From: Pseudomonas psychrophila | GTDB taxonomy: Bacteria > Pseudomonadota > Gammaproteobacteria > Pseudomonadales > Pseudomonadaceae | DNA: 64,000 nucleotides | Direction: 5' to 3' | Assembly (NCBI RefSeq): GCF_001043005.1 | Contig: NZ_JYKZ01000005.1 | Location: 186,001 to 250,000 of the forward strand | In this document: one piece after another, positions 18,701-27,114 of the stretch | Position numbering within the stretch: position 1 is the first letter of the stretch | Layout: each line of letters begins with the position of its first letter | Position numbers and translations under genes: made by a program | The notes under the pieces: model-generated | Told to the model about the DNA's origin: nothing | Databases searched by the model: none | What the model saw: only the letters and a program-made list of their open reading frames with translations

Positions 18701-18982
18701 CAACTCACGCTGCAAGGCCGACAAGTAGTCAGCGGCTATACCTTCCAGCTCATTGAGGGTGGTGATGATTCGGTACGGCGGATAATTATCCTCTTGCACA
18801 CCCACAATCAGGGTGCGTTTTTCTTGCGCCCACGCTTTTGTGGGCCCATCGAGTTGAAACTTCAGTCCGTTCAGGGGGTGTCGTGCATGTAACTGAAGAG
18901 TGCTGTCATTGGCCAACGAACTGCATGAAAACAGCAGTAGCCAGTACATCCCGACAATGTGAAGCAGCGGCGGTAATTTCAA
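15773..18982 (-). CDS. BvgS/RocS-like unorthodox hybrid sensor histidine kinase without PAS
   Basis: About 1069-aa second kinase, converging on the first. It has two flytrap domains, a membrane segment (LGVLCALLLVAGLLIIAQ), then HisKA (TMSHEIRTPLNAIIGM, His near 599), HATPase (NLLSNAIKFTDKG, TDTGKGI, a weaker GASLGLS box), a receiver (LTDCNMPHTNG, Asp near 890) and HPt (AHKLKGTAYVL, His near 1013). There is no PAS domain. The TTG at 18982 is chosen because it gives a compact signal peptide (KLPPLLHIVGMYWLLLFSCSSLA) and has GAGAG upstream; a GTG at 19114 and an ATG at 18949 are alternatives. It probably feeds the same regulators. Confidence 0.88.
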   Translation of the reverse strand: MKLPPLLHIVGMYWLLLFSCSSLANDSTLQLHARHPLNGLKFQLDGPTKAWAQEKRTLIVGVQEDNYPPYRIITTLNELEGIAADYLSALQRELSMDLTLRRFATTQALYEALREGQIDLVAVATDADARHYQVQLSPPYAFTELAVFTEAGDLRDFDMQANAMQFAGVDEQLIALYRQSGGQADITRYRSRRDAMSEVLKGQSQAYLGDTFSTRYLSSQLFSNQMVVNQSARLPEIPVGFAYSASSKILGSLLDQALGGLSRCNLANAMRTWSETETCDLSSFRQRLSESEQAWLDKADVVRLVVSEDLAPYSFFDKQGRFNGIASELLDIVRRKTGMRFEINRVSSLGDAQDLLSQGKADLGVLFQDSATADAYLFSRPFVTAPYLIITRHEDGALTSLNTQTAAVLAVAKRQLSPEWLRNYPNLRVIETATTADALNRVRDGKADFSLVPANMARYYLSYKYEDTLKVNGLIDYHDAQILFAAPGQDPLLMSILDKALAEITPAETLQITGRWRANAATDDKHWEGLASTTWQTLGVLCALLLVAGLLIIAQRRRIIRKQHDLHQRQLILDELQTTKEAAEKANRSKTVFLATMSHEIRTPLNAIIGMLELVLTRKADPTLNTRSVHIAYESAHNLLGLIGEILDISTIESGTLTLRPQISSLKQLIESVANVFAGLARQKHLSIRLELDQTAEERLWIDELKFKQILSNLLSNAIKFTDKGGIVISCQGEDVDEHTVHLQLSVTDTGKGIAASQIDKVFTPFFELDSAVNNLNTGASLGLSISQVLSQLMGASLRVESEPGVGTSMIFNARFERVSADSTQISPIQKQTPAAIDLPLNILIVEDHLPSQYLLEQQISYLGHHGITASNGQEGIALWQKHDIDIVLTDCNMPHTNGYEMTRAIRELESSLGVEPCMIIGISADAQREALEYCLSCGMDEALAKPVDLAGLNRFIPTLNRGNNDQAQAQTDRAKEVQLEIAEHVITSNNEELLALNKSLSLNDYEALARIAHKLKGTAYVLNSQSLLLLCVTFEELTASHDGPDAIRQAAKVLIQALNDINMSLQTA

Positions 18983-19187
18983 GTGGTCACTCTCGGGCAA
19001 GATGGTGGTGCCATGCCAGTTTTGCGCTGCAGATTGGAGATACGAGCGCTGACAGTTTCGGTAGTTGCGCAAATAAATACACAAAATACAGATAGTGTTT
19101 ACAGGATACCGCACAGATGCAGCGGTCGAATCCTGTTAAAGGGGGACCTCTGTAATGGATCTGATAATGTCTGGATGAATCAGTCAT

Positions 19188-20384
19188 TTAAGCAGCAACC
19201 AATACGCCAATCACCGGCATGATCAGCAAGGTGCTGATTGCCATCGACAAGACATTGCCGATATAGGGGTGCATGTAACCAGGCACCCGCCGGGCGATGG
19301 CGCAGGCCAGGGGCGGCGCGATCAAGGCACCGAGCACTGCGCTGACGATCATCACTCCGGGGCCGCCACCGTAGGTCAAGACCGTTGCAGGCACGACTGA
19401 AACCAGCGTCACGTACGTGGGATACCAGCCACGTTTTCGCCATTCCTCACGCCACACAATGACGCCCACCAGCGACGTTAGAGCCTGCGCCGCGACCATA
19501 TGCAACAGCAAGCCGGATCCATAGGCCGGACTGAGGGGATTCAAGGTGAATGCCAACACAACCCCCGAGAGCATGCCCAGGCTGGCCCACTCATTGCCAT
19601 AAAAGGGTGCTTCCGAAAAGTCAGCCAGCACGCGACGCGCTATCCAGATGGCACCATAGTCCGGCGTTTTGTCAGGCGATGCAGGCGCAGTTGGCGGTTT
19701 TTGCGCGTTACTCGATGACACCAGAGCGGGTAGCGCCCGGCACAGACCAAAGGCAATCACGCTCCCCAGTGCCATGCCCAGCACATTGCCGATGACCACG
19801 GGCAAGCCCAAGGGCAGGCACACGTAGTTGACGATCAACAGACACGATGGCGTGACGAGCAGGGCGCCGAGGATTGCTCCGTTGAGGGTGACTTTCCAGC
19901 CGCCGCCAAACAGCAGCACCATGGCTGCAGGCAAAGAGACGAACGCGGCGAAGGTCGGCTGCCAGGTGTTTGCTGTAAGGGTCCAGCCCCATAGCGCGTT
20001 GCTGAGCAGCAGCCCCAACAATGAACTGGTTACCAGCCAAGGCCACAAGCCGGTGCCATAACAGATGCTGAATCCTTTCCAGCGTTGGGCGTAGCGGCTG
20101 GTCCAGTAGCCCAGGGCGCCTCCGAGTAACAAGCCCAATGAGGCCAGTTCGTGCTTGTAAAACGCCACCTCGCTGATGTCGCCCAACACCCAGCGCAACC
20201 AGGCCAACGGGGAGGGCATGCTTGCCATCATGTCGTTGTAGGCCGGCCAATAATCAGTGTGGAGGGTGGCGTAATTCACGGCCACCCACGTGGTTACGGC
20301 CCCAACAATCGCCGTGGCAACCATGATTAAAATCAGAAGACGTGCAGCAGGCCCGCACGTTGGTCTCTCAGATAAGGACTCCAT
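19188..20384 (-). CDS. Polytopic membrane protein with internal duplication (putative transporter)
   Basis: 399-aa integral membrane protein with about 10-12 hydrophobic segments; I do not recognise a named family. It consists of two related halves: GDISEVAFYKHELASLGLLL in the first half matches ADFSEAPFYGNEWASLGMLS in the second. LLFGGGWKVTLNGAILGALL matches LTYGGGPGVMIVSAVLGALI, and VVIGNVLGMAL matches YIGNVLSMAI. Start ATG 20384 has AAAGGGGG upstream and lies 11 bp after the stop of the nitrilase-family gene. The tight coupling suggests it moves the substrate or product of that enzyme (inference). An alternative upstream start would overlap the enzyme gene. Confidence 0.75.
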   Translation of the reverse strand: MESLSERPTCGPAARLLILIMVATAIVGAVTTWVAVNYATLHTDYWPAYNDMMASMPSPLAWLRWVLGDISEVAFYKHELASLGLLLGGALGYWTSRYAQRWKGFSICYGTGLWPWLVTSSLLGLLLSNALWGWTLTANTWQPTFAAFVSLPAAMVLLFGGGWKVTLNGAILGALLVTPSCLLIVNYVCLPLGLPVVIGNVLGMALGSVIAFGLCRALPALVSSSNAQKPPTAPASPDKTPDYGAIWIARRVLADFSEAPFYGNEWASLGMLSGVVLAFTLNPLSPAYGSGLLLHMVAAQALTSLVGVIVWREEWRKRGWYPTYVTLVSVVPATVLTYGGGPGVMIVSAVLGALIAPPLACAIARRVPGYMHPYIGNVLSMAISTLLIMPVIGVLVAA

Positions 20385-20395
20385 GATTGCCCCCT

Positions 20396-21289
20396 TTAGC
20401 GAGGCAGGCGTGGATGATGGCAATAGCCGAGCATCCCGTCGTATATATCGGTGCGTCGGTCGCGTTGCAGATCATTCAAGGTGTTCCAGATCGGCGCACT
20501 GCGGGCCGTCGACAAGTCGACGTCGGCATAGAGAATGATCTGCTCATCAGCAGGTGCCACTGCACCGATGGGCCAGCCATTGGTTCCGGCAATCAGCGAA
20601 CAGCCCAGGTAACGCGCGTCCTGCTCCTTGCCAATCCGATCGGCAGCGGCGATGAAAACGTTATTGACGTGGGCAGCGGTCATCGTCAGGTAGGAGGCCA
20701 TGCATTTTCCGGCGTCGTCGAACAATGGCGGTGGCGTCCAGACCCAGTTATTCAGGCTGCAAATAATATCGGCGCCTTGCTGGCTCAGTAGGCGGGGCAC
20801 TTCGGGAAACCAGATATCCCAGCAAATGAGCAGGCCGATGCGCCCGATCGGGGTTTCAAACACCGGGGATCCGAGGTCGCCGGGGGTGAACCAGAGTTTT
20901 TCCTTGTTCCACAGATGAGCTTTGCGATATTTGCCGATAAAGCCGCCCTGGCCGAGCAGCACCGCCGTATCGAACAGCTGCATGGCGTCCTGTTCGGCAA
21001 GACCGGCTACCAGATAGACCTGGTGTTGCGCTGCGAAATCGATCCATGCCTGAGTGCTTGGGCCTTCAGGAACCGCTTCGGCATGGTTGAAGGCATCCCG
21101 GCGGTTAGCAAACAGATAACCGGTGTTGGCCAACTCCGGGAGCACAATAAGATTGGCTCCGTTCATGGCCGCCTCCCGGGCCAAGTCCAGGCCGTTTTGC
21201 AGATTGGTCTGGATGTTGTGAGTTCCTACCTGCGGATCGAATTGCACCACTGCAACCCGCACTGCACTGACAGCAACAGATTCACTCAT
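20396..21289 (-). CDS. Carbon-nitrogen hydrolase (nitrilase superfamily)
   Basis: 297-aa cytoplasmic C-N hydrolase. The catalytic Glu-Lys-Cys triad is visible: Glu in IVLPELANTGY, Lys in KYRKAHLW, Cys in LLICWDIWFPE. It resembles amidase or carbamoylase branches of the superfamily; the substrate cannot be read. ATG 21289 is preferred over GTG 21298 because AGAGG sits eight bases before it. It forms a two-gene operon with the membrane protein downstream and lies behind a LacI gene in the same direction, so all may serve one nitrogenous compound. A hairpin-like inverted repeat ACCCAC/GTGGGT lies at 21317-21334, upstream of the start. Confidence 0.88.
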   Translation of the reverse strand: MSESVAVSAVRVAVVQFDPQVGTHNIQTNLQNGLDLAREAAMNGANLIVLPELANTGYLFANRRDAFNHAEAVPEGPSTQAWIDFAAQHQVYLVAGLAEQDAMQLFDTAVLLGQGGFIGKYRKAHLWNKEKLWFTPGDLGSPVFETPIGRIGLLICWDIWFPEVPRLLSQQGADIICSLNNWVWTPPPLFDDAGKCMASYLTMTAAHVNNVFIAAADRIGKEQDARYLGCSLIAGTNGWPIGAVAPADEQIILYADVDLSTARSAPIWNTLNDLQRDRRTDIYDGMLGYCHHPRLPR

Positions 21290-21512
21290 GGCTGACACCT
21301 CTTCTTGTTTTTATGGACCCACCTCACAGTGGGTATTTAATAAGAAGAATTGTCCGCACAAGCGTCTATCACTGGCCTCCGTTTGGCATGTAGTCCATCG
21401 GCTTCAATGTTGAGGGATATATTCTTGAGGACTAAAAGATAGAACGCTTTGAGGAATAGGAAGAGTGTCTAATTGACTGGTTTGCGGGACTTTTGAGGTG
21501 ATCACGGGACAC

Positions 21513-22541
21513 TTACACCACCCGTGAAGAACTCGCCCGTACCTGCAACTGCGGGGTCAGTGTGATTGACTCCGCAGCCTCGCCCCTGATGCGCTTGAGC
21601 AACAGTTCCACGGCATGTTGGCCCATTTCGGACAGCGGCAGGCGCACGCTGGTCAGCGGTACCATCAGTTCATTGGACAGCGGTATGTCGTTGAAACCGA
21701 CGACGGCTATGTCTTTGCCTGGCATCAAACCCTTGTCGCGAGCTGCACCCATCAAGCCGATGGCAAGGAAGTCGTTGACCGCGAAGAACGCCTTGGGGGG
21801 CGGGTTGAGACCCAACAGGTACTCGCCCTGTTTGTGCCCGGTGAGGCTGTCGAATGGACCATTAAGGGTCCACTCAGGGCGCAGTGTGATGCCTTGTTCG
21901 CGGAAGTAACGGATAAAGCCGCGAGTACGGTCCGCACCGGTGGACGCATGCCGCTCGCCCGCCAGAATTGCCACATCCCGGCACCCCAACTGATACAGGT
22001 GTTCGGCCGCCAGCCAGCCGCCCAGCTCATCGTCACTGCACGCCGCAAGATGCCCGGCGATCTGCCGGCTGACCAGCACGTAGGGGATGTTTTTGCGTGT
22101 CAGCAGGTCGAGCAGGGGTTGAGTTTCGCCCACATGGGAGTCACCCACGATCAGCCCGGCCACCGAGCGGCGCAAGGCGTGCTCGGCACGCGCCATCTGA
22201 CGCAGTTGCTGGTCATCGGTGTTGGAGACGAACGTGAGGTAGCCCGCCTGCTCGGCAGCGCTGTCAATGCTGTCGTAGATGGTTGCCATCACCAGGTCGG
22301 TGAGGCGTGGCATGAGCACGCAGATTTCCTGACTTTTGCGCAATTTCAGGTTAGATGCCTGCGTGTTCGGCCGATAATCCAGTTCTTTTGCCAATGCGCG
22401 AATACGTGCCACTACCTCGGCCGACGCCGCTCGCTCGACCCCTGTCGGGTCGCCATTAAGGACCCGTGACACCGTGGAAACATGCACTCCCAGTGCAGTA
22501 GCCATGGACTTCAGGGTGGCGGGGCGAGATGGATTTGGCAT
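21513..22541 (-). CDS. LacI family transcriptional repressor
   Basis: 342-aa LacI/GalR regulator. The N-terminal HTH (ATLKSMATALGVHVSTVSRVLNGDP) is followed by the hinge (RPNTQASNLKLRKS) and a periplasmic-binding-protein-like effector domain (VGDSHVGETQPLL, DVAILAGERHASTGADRTRGF, AVNDFLAIGLMGAARDKGL, VVGFNDIPLSNELMVPLTSVRLP). It is divergent from an MFS transporter and amidase pair. Two strong LacI-type palindromes lie between, so it very likely represses that operon and itself. The effector is unknown; an acid sugar or amide is plausible from the neighbours. Confidence 0.93.
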   Translation of the reverse strand: MPNPSRPATLKSMATALGVHVSTVSRVLNGDPTGVERAASAEVVARIRALAKELDYRPNTQASNLKLRKSQEICVLMPRLTDLVMATIYDSIDSAAEQAGYLTFVSNTDDQQLRQMARAEHALRRSVAGLIVGDSHVGETQPLLDLLTRKNIPYVLVSRQIAGHLAACSDDELGGWLAAEHLYQLGCRDVAILAGERHASTGADRTRGFIRYFREQGITLRPEWTLNGPFDSLTGHKQGEYLLGLNPPPKAFFAVNDFLAIGLMGAARDKGLMPGKDIAVVGFNDIPLSNELMVPLTSVRLPLSEMGQHAVELLLKRIRGEAAESITLTPQLQVRASSSRVV

Positions 22542-22622
22542 GTTTTCGAGGCTTCCGGCAGTCCGTTGTTTAGCGCGCGGATTCTACCCGAATAGGGTGC
22601 ACCTACCCGGAAATAAATGTTT

Positions 22623-22638
22623 ACCCAAACGTTTGACT
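22623..22638. promoter_or_regulatory. LacI-type operator 1
   Basis: ACCCAAACGTTTGACT, a near-palindrome with the central CG of LacI/GalR sites, 82 bp before the lacI start. It matches operator 2 in 14 of 16 positions. Confidence 0.75.
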
Positions 22639-22667
22639 CAAACTTTTTCTGGCTCTACATTTCGCCA

Positions 22668-22683
22668 ACCCAAACGTTTGGGT
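22668..22683. promoter_or_regulatory. LacI-type operator 2
   Basis: ACCCAAACGTTTGGGT, a perfect 16-bp palindrome. It lies 45 bp from operator 1 (start to start), about four helical turns and on roughly the same DNA face, which suits cooperative or looped binding. Confidence 0.8.
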
Positions 22684-22736
22684 AAAACAATAAAAATACG
22701 CCGACACCGGCTAATGCCTGTCAGTCAGGGGAGAGG

Positions 22737-22820
22737 TGGGAGCGGGCTTGCTCGCGATTGGAGCGGCGCGGTGTGAGCATCTGACCGCGTCGCCTGTATC
22801 GCGAGCAAGCCCGCTCCCAC
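22737..22820. repeat. REP inverted pair
   Basis: Arms GTGGGAGCGGGCTTGCTCGC and its complement at the two ends, separated by about 40 bases. This is the Pseudomonas repetitive extragenic palindrome type, also found at 58466 and 61376. Confidence 0.8.
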
Positions 22821-22911
22821 AAGGGGTCAAGTTCAACCCTTAACTGACCGGCATCAGCGGACACCGGCCGACTTATTGACTTCTGCCATCACTTGAAGAG
22901 TCAGATCCCTT

Positions 22912-24243
22912 ATGAACAGCCCCGTCATCCCGTCCTTCCGCTACCAGATTTTCTTCCTGATCATGCTCATGGCACTGCTCAATTACATTGACCGCGGCGC
23001 GATTGCCTATGCGTCGGCGAGCATTCTTCCCGAGTACGGTTTCGACAAGGCCGATTGGGGCAATGTGCTGGGTTACTTCGGTTACGGTTACATCCTTGGC
23101 GCGTTGGTCGGAGGCATTCTGGCCGACCGCTATGGCGCCAAGCGCATCTGGTTGATTGCGGGTGCCACCTGGTCGATTTTTGAAATCGCCACTGCTTTTG
23201 CCGGTGATTTCGGGCTGGCGTTTCTGGGTGGTTCGGCCATGGCCGGTTTTGCCACTATCCGCGTGATGTTCGGCTTTGCCGAAGGCCCGGCCTATTCGGT
23301 CATCAACAAGAGCGTGGCCAACTGGGCCACGCCCAAAGAGCGGGGCTTTGTGGTTTCAGTAGGTCTGCTCAGCACACCTCTGGGCGCACTGTTGACCGCC
23401 CCGGTAGCCGTAGGCCTGCAAACCCTGACCGGTGACTGGCGCAGCATGTTCGTGGTGCTGGGCGTGGTCAGTCTGGCGCTGCTGATTTTCTTCATGACAC
23501 GGTTCACCAACACCCCCGATGAAAACCCGCGTGTGTCCAAAGCTGAGCTTGATTTTCTGCGCAAGGAGCGGGCCGAAGCGGTCAATGCCACGACCCCTAC
23601 CACCAGCGTCGCGCCGGTTTGGCACTTCTTCAAAAACAAGGATTTGCTGCTTAACGCGATCGGTTATTTCTCGTTTGTCTACGTGACCTTCCTGTTGCTG
23701 ACGTGGACTCCCAAATACCTGCAAGACGAATTTCACTACAACCTCTCCTCGCTGTGGTACATGGGCATGATCCCGTGGACCGGCGCCTGTTTCACCGTGC
23801 TGTTGGGCGGCAAGATCTCCGACTTGCTGCTGCGCCGCACTGGCAATCTGAAAGTGGCCCGCAGCTGGCTTGCCGCGACCTGCCTGCTGTTGACCACGTT
23901 GTGCTTCATCCTGGTATCTCAGGCCCAGACCGTGTGGGGTGTGATAGCCCTGATGACCCTGGCTAATGCCCTCAACGCACTGCCCAACTCGGTCTACTGG
24001 GCGGTTGTAATCGACACTGCCCCGTCCAACCGGGTAGGTGCCTACAGCGGCATGACCCACTTCATCGCCAACACCGCTTCGTTTATCGCTCCGATGCTCA
24101 CTGGCTACCTGACTGTTCGCTACGGATACTCGTCGATGTTCGTGGCGGCAGCGGTGGCTACGGCACTGGGTATGAGTGCGATGTTGATGGTGCGTCCCGG
24201 CGGTCGGCCGGTTGTCACTTCCCCTACACCAGCAGTAGTTTGA
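22912..24243 (+). CDS. MFS transporter (anion:cation symporter family, sugar-acid type)
   Basis: 443-aa 12-helix permease of the major facilitator superfamily, closest in pattern to hexuronate, galactonate or phthalate type symporters. Visible landmarks are NYIDRGAIAYASASILPEYG in helix 1, the loop 2-3 signature ADRYGAKRIWLI, GFAEGPAYSVINKSVANW and SDLLLRRTG in the second half. It is followed after 13 bp by an amidase and preceded by two LacI operators. It probably imports the compound that the amidase hydrolyses (inference). The ribosome site is weak (GAAGAG further upstream). Confidence 0.9.
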   Translation: MNSPVIPSFRYQIFFLIMLMALLNYIDRGAIAYASASILPEYGFDKADWGNVLGYFGYGYILGALVGGILADRYGAKRIWLIAGATWSIFEIATAFAGDFGLAFLGGSAMAGFATIRVMFGFAEGPAYSVINKSVANWATPKERGFVVSVGLLSTPLGALLTAPVAVGLQTLTGDWRSMFVVLGVVSLALLIFFMTRFTNTPDENPRVSKAELDFLRKERAEAVNATTPTTSVAPVWHFFKNKDLLLNAIGYFSFVYVTFLLLTWTPKYLQDEFHYNLSSLWYMGMIPWTGACFTVLLGGKISDLLLRRTGNLKVARSWLAATCLLLTTLCFILVSQAQTVWGVIALMTLANALNALPNSVYWAVVIDTAPSNRVGAYSGMTHFIANTASFIAPMLTGYLTVRYGYSSMFVAAAVATALGMSAMLMVRPGGRPVVTSPTPAVV

Positions 24244-24256
24244 TGGAGTTGTCTGT

Positions 24257-25612
24257 ATGAACCTGGAGAAGCCTACCCACGCTGGATATTTCTTTGGCCA
24301 ATCAGTCATCGCGCTGGCCGAGCGCCTGCGCGCGGGCAGCCTGACGAGCGTCGAGCTGACCCGGGCCGCCCTGGACAGCATCGAGCGTCTGAATCCGATC
24401 CTCAATGCCTTTGTTCAGATCGACGCCCCCATCGCACTGGCCCAGGCACGCAAGGCCGATGAGCTGTTCGCCCAAGGCCAGGACCTGGGTCCGTTGCAAG
24501 GCATACCCGTAGCGGTCAAAGACAATATCGATACGTTTGATTACGTCACCACCTATGGTTCGGCGCATTTCGAGGGCCACCGACCGAGCCGCGATGCACT
24601 GTGCGTGCAGCGTTTGCGCGAGGCGGGTGCAGTGATCGTCGGCAAGACGTTGACCCACGAATTTGCCTACGGCCCGACCGGTGACCGCTCGCTTCAGGGG
24701 GCCGCGCGTAACCCTTGGGATCCCCGTTGCATCACGGGAGGTTCCAGCGCCGGCAGTGCGGCGGCGGTGGCCAGCGGTATGGTGCCACTGGCATTGGGCA
24801 CCGACACCGGGGGTTCGATCCGTATTCCTGCGGCGTTGTGTGGCGTTGTTGGTTTCAAGCCATCCTTTGCCAGTGTGCCGCTTGAGGGGGTATTTCCGTT
24901 GTCATCGAGCCTCGACCATGTGGGCCCGATTGCCAATCATGTCGAGGATGCGCGGTTGCTGTTTGAAGCCGTGGCGGGGCGAGCGTGTGCGCCCACGACG
25001 AACTCTCGACCGCTGCGAGTTGGCTGGATTACCGCTGGCAGCTTCGGGCCGGTCGACGCCGAAGTGGAGCGCCAGGTCTACCAAACGGCGCAGCAGCTGT
25101 TTGCTGATGCACTGCAGGAGACCCGCGAGCTTGAGCCCCTGGCTGCTGCAATGAAAGACACCTTGCTTGTGCTGCAACGCGCCGAAGCTTTTGACGTGCA
25201 TGCCGAGCGCATGGAGGACGCGCCGCTTAAATTCGAACAGGAGGTACGCGAGCGTCTGGAGTTGTCCCGTGAAGTCAGAGGTTGGCAGTACATTCGTGCC
25301 CAGGCCAGTCAGGCGCAGTACCAGGCGGCGATGGCGCGATTGTTCGAACACTATGACTTTCTGGTTTCGCCCAGCGTACCGATAACCGCGACTGAGATTG
25401 ATGTGCGCGAGGTCCGGGTGGGCGAGCAGCGCATTGATGTGCGGGCCGCAGTACTCAGCCACACCAGCCCCTGGAACCTCACCGGGCTACCTGCTATCAG
25501 CTTGCCTGCTGGGCAAGTGGGGGGTATGCCGGTGGGGCTGCAGGTGATTGGCGCGGCAGGGGAGGATGATCGTTTGTTGCAAATAATGGCCAGCCTGTAC
25601 GTACGGGACTGA
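24257..25612 (+). CDS. Amidase (amidase signature family)
   Basis: 451-aa amidase signature enzyme with a Ser-cisSer-Lys triad: Lys in PVAVKDNIDT, the Ser pair in GGSSAGSAAAVASG and TDTGGSIRIPAALCG, then GVVGFKPS. The length fits the family. The fold is that of GatA, AtzF and indoleacetamide hydrolases; there is no GatB or GatC nearby, so a catabolic amide hydrolase is more likely than tRNA amidation. It is co-transcribed with the MFS gene under the LacI operators. A short GC-rich hairpin follows at 25650. Confidence 0.9.
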   Translation: MNLEKPTHAGYFFGQSVIALAERLRAGSLTSVELTRAALDSIERLNPILNAFVQIDAPIALAQARKADELFAQGQDLGPLQGIPVAVKDNIDTFDYVTTYGSAHFEGHRPSRDALCVQRLREAGAVIVGKTLTHEFAYGPTGDRSLQGAARNPWDPRCITGGSSAGSAAAVASGMVPLALGTDTGGSIRIPAALCGVVGFKPSFASVPLEGVFPLSSSLDHVGPIANHVEDARLLFEAVAGRACAPTTNSRPLRVGWITAGSFGPVDAEVERQVYQTAQQLFADALQETRELEPLAAAMKDTLLVLQRAEAFDVHAERMEDAPLKFEQEVRERLELSREVRGWQYIRAQASQAQYQAAMARLFEHYDFLVSPSVPITATEIDVREVRVGEQRIDVRAAVLSHTSPWNLTGLPAISLPAGQVGGMPVGLQVIGAAGEDDRLLQIMASLYVRD

Positions 25613-25649
25613 GCCGGGCGATCCACCTCGAACTAACAATGAGTCTGAC

Positions 25650-25666
25650 GAGCGCCCTGGGCGCTC
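25650..25666 (+). terminator. Hairpin after the MFS-amidase operon
   Basis: GAGCGCCCTGGGCGCTC, a 7-bp stem with a 3-base loop, followed by AAAATGG instead of a T-run. It lies 38 bp past the amidase stop and resembles the hairpin at 2155-2173. Confidence 0.4.
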
Positions 25667-25744
25667 AAAATGGAGCTAGACTGGACTCCGCGCTGAATCG
25701 ATTCACCTAATCAGCGAATTATAATTCCAAGAAAGGATCCGCCC

Positions 25745-26959
25745 ATGAAACTGCTTCCCGTCACCTGCGCCATTGCAGCTCTGTCCTTTGGCTCTCACGC
25801 TTTTGCATGGGACTTTGTGCTGCTCGACAGCGACAAGCCTGCCAGTAATCAGCGTATTACCAGCGAGCAGCTGGGGATCAAGGTCGACAAACCGTTTTCA
25901 ATCAGCATGCGCACCTTGCACGGCGGTCGGCAGGAAGGCGTGAGCCTGATTGATATCGATAACGGCACGATGAAACTGACGGTGGTGCCCACGCGCGGGA
26001 TGAATGTGCTCAGTGCCCAGGTCGGCAGTGCGCGCATGGGGTGGGATTCGCCAGTCAAGGAAGTGGTCAATCCGGCGTTCATTGAGCTTAACGGACGTGG
26101 CGGTCTGGGCTGGCTTGAAGGCTTCAACGAACTGGTCACTCGCTGTGGTTATGAGTGGGTAGGCCATCCGGGCATGGACAACGGCGAGTTGCTGACCTTG
26201 CATGGTCGCGCGGCGAATATCCCTGCCAGCAAGGTGACTGTGCACATCGACGAAACCCCACCGTATGCAATACATGTACGTGGCGAGTTGAAAGAGCAGG
26301 CTTTCAAAAAAGTGGACTTCAGCGTGCAAACCGAACTGGTCACCGAACCGGGTGCGGCGCGCTTTGTGCTCAATGACACGTTGACCAACAATGGCGATTA
26401 CCCGAAAGAATACCAGGCGCTGTACCACAGCAACTTCAGCACGCCGTTTCTGGAAGAGGGCGCCCGCTTTGCGGCGCCGGTCAAGCAAGTGTCGCCATTC
26501 AATGACAAGGCCAAAGCCGATCTGGGCGAATGGCAGACTTATCGCGCACCTACCCCTGACTACGATGAGACCGTGTACAACGTGGTGCCCTACGGCGACG
26601 CCAAAGGCGATACCTTGACCGTGCTGCACAACAAGGCCGCCAGCCTGGGCGTCGCAGTGGGTTTCAATGTCCAGCAATTGCCGGTGTTCTCGCTGTGGAA
26701 AAACACCGATACACGCGGCCAGGGCTACGTCACCGGGCTTGAGCCAGGCACCAGTTTTTCCTACAACCGCCGTTACCAGCGGCCGCTGAACCTGGTCCCG
26801 ACCATTGGCCCCAAAGAACAGCGCCAGTTCAGCATCAGTTACTCGTTGCTGGCCGACAAACCGGCGGTGGACAAAGCGTTGCAACAGGTCAAATCGATCC
26901 AGGACGGACGCGCGACAGAAGTGCGGCAAACGCCGTTGGTGGATTTGAGTAAGGAGTGA
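25745..26959 (+). CDS. DUF4432 / aldose 1-epimerase-like exported protein
   Basis: 404-aa protein with a signal peptide (LLPVTCAIAALSFGSHAFA) and an AAGGA site before the ATG. The mature part has the galactose mutarotase-like fold of DUF4432: VVPTRGMNVLSAQ, GLGWLEGFNELVTRCG, LHGRAANIPAS, NNGDYPKEYQALYHSNFS, GLEPGTSFSYNRRYQR. His, Glu and Arg residues suitable for sugar binding are present. It probably acts on a carbohydrate in the periplasm, but no substrate can be assigned. A convergent hairpin at 27062 follows. Confidence 0.82.
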   Translation: MKLLPVTCAIAALSFGSHAFAWDFVLLDSDKPASNQRITSEQLGIKVDKPFSISMRTLHGGRQEGVSLIDIDNGTMKLTVVPTRGMNVLSAQVGSARMGWDSPVKEVVNPAFIELNGRGGLGWLEGFNELVTRCGYEWVGHPGMDNGELLTLHGRAANIPASKVTVHIDETPPYAIHVRGELKEQAFKKVDFSVQTELVTEPGAARFVLNDTLTNNGDYPKEYQALYHSNFSTPFLEEGARFAAPVKQVSPFNDKAKADLGEWQTYRAPTPDYDETVYNVVPYGDAKGDTLTVLHNKAASLGVAVGFNVQQLPVFSLWKNTDTRGQGYVTGLEPGTSFSYNRRYQRPLNLVPTIGPKEQRQFSISYSLLADKPAVDKALQQVKSIQDGRATEVRQTPLVDLSKE

Positions 26960-27061
26960 TCGGCCTCACTGCGGCGAGGGCAGCAACGCTGTAAGGCAGA
27001 CAACCAACCCCTTAGCGTACGGCATGGTGTAATCGCTCCATCAGTGAGCTCGACCCGCAAT

Positions 27062-27106
27062 GCACTACCGGTCATCACCGTTACTGACACGGAATGACCG
27101 GAGTGC
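27062..27106. terminator. Bidirectional hairpin between convergent genes
   Basis: Long inverted repeat: GCACTACCGGTCAT (27062-27075) pairs with ATGACCGGAGTGC (27094-27106) with one bulge. It lies between the ends of the epimerase-like gene (+) and the symporter gene (-) and probably terminates both. Confidence 0.55.
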
Positions 27107-27114
27107 GTTGCAGG

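Noticed and set aside
23356..24405. 349-residue minus-strand open frame
   Set aside because: Antisense to the MFS gene, with low-complexity His/Gln/Arg composition and no family pattern; a GC-rich shadow frame.
25898..26929. 343-residue minus-strand open frame
   Set aside because: Antisense to the DUF4432 gene, no motif, no ribosome site.
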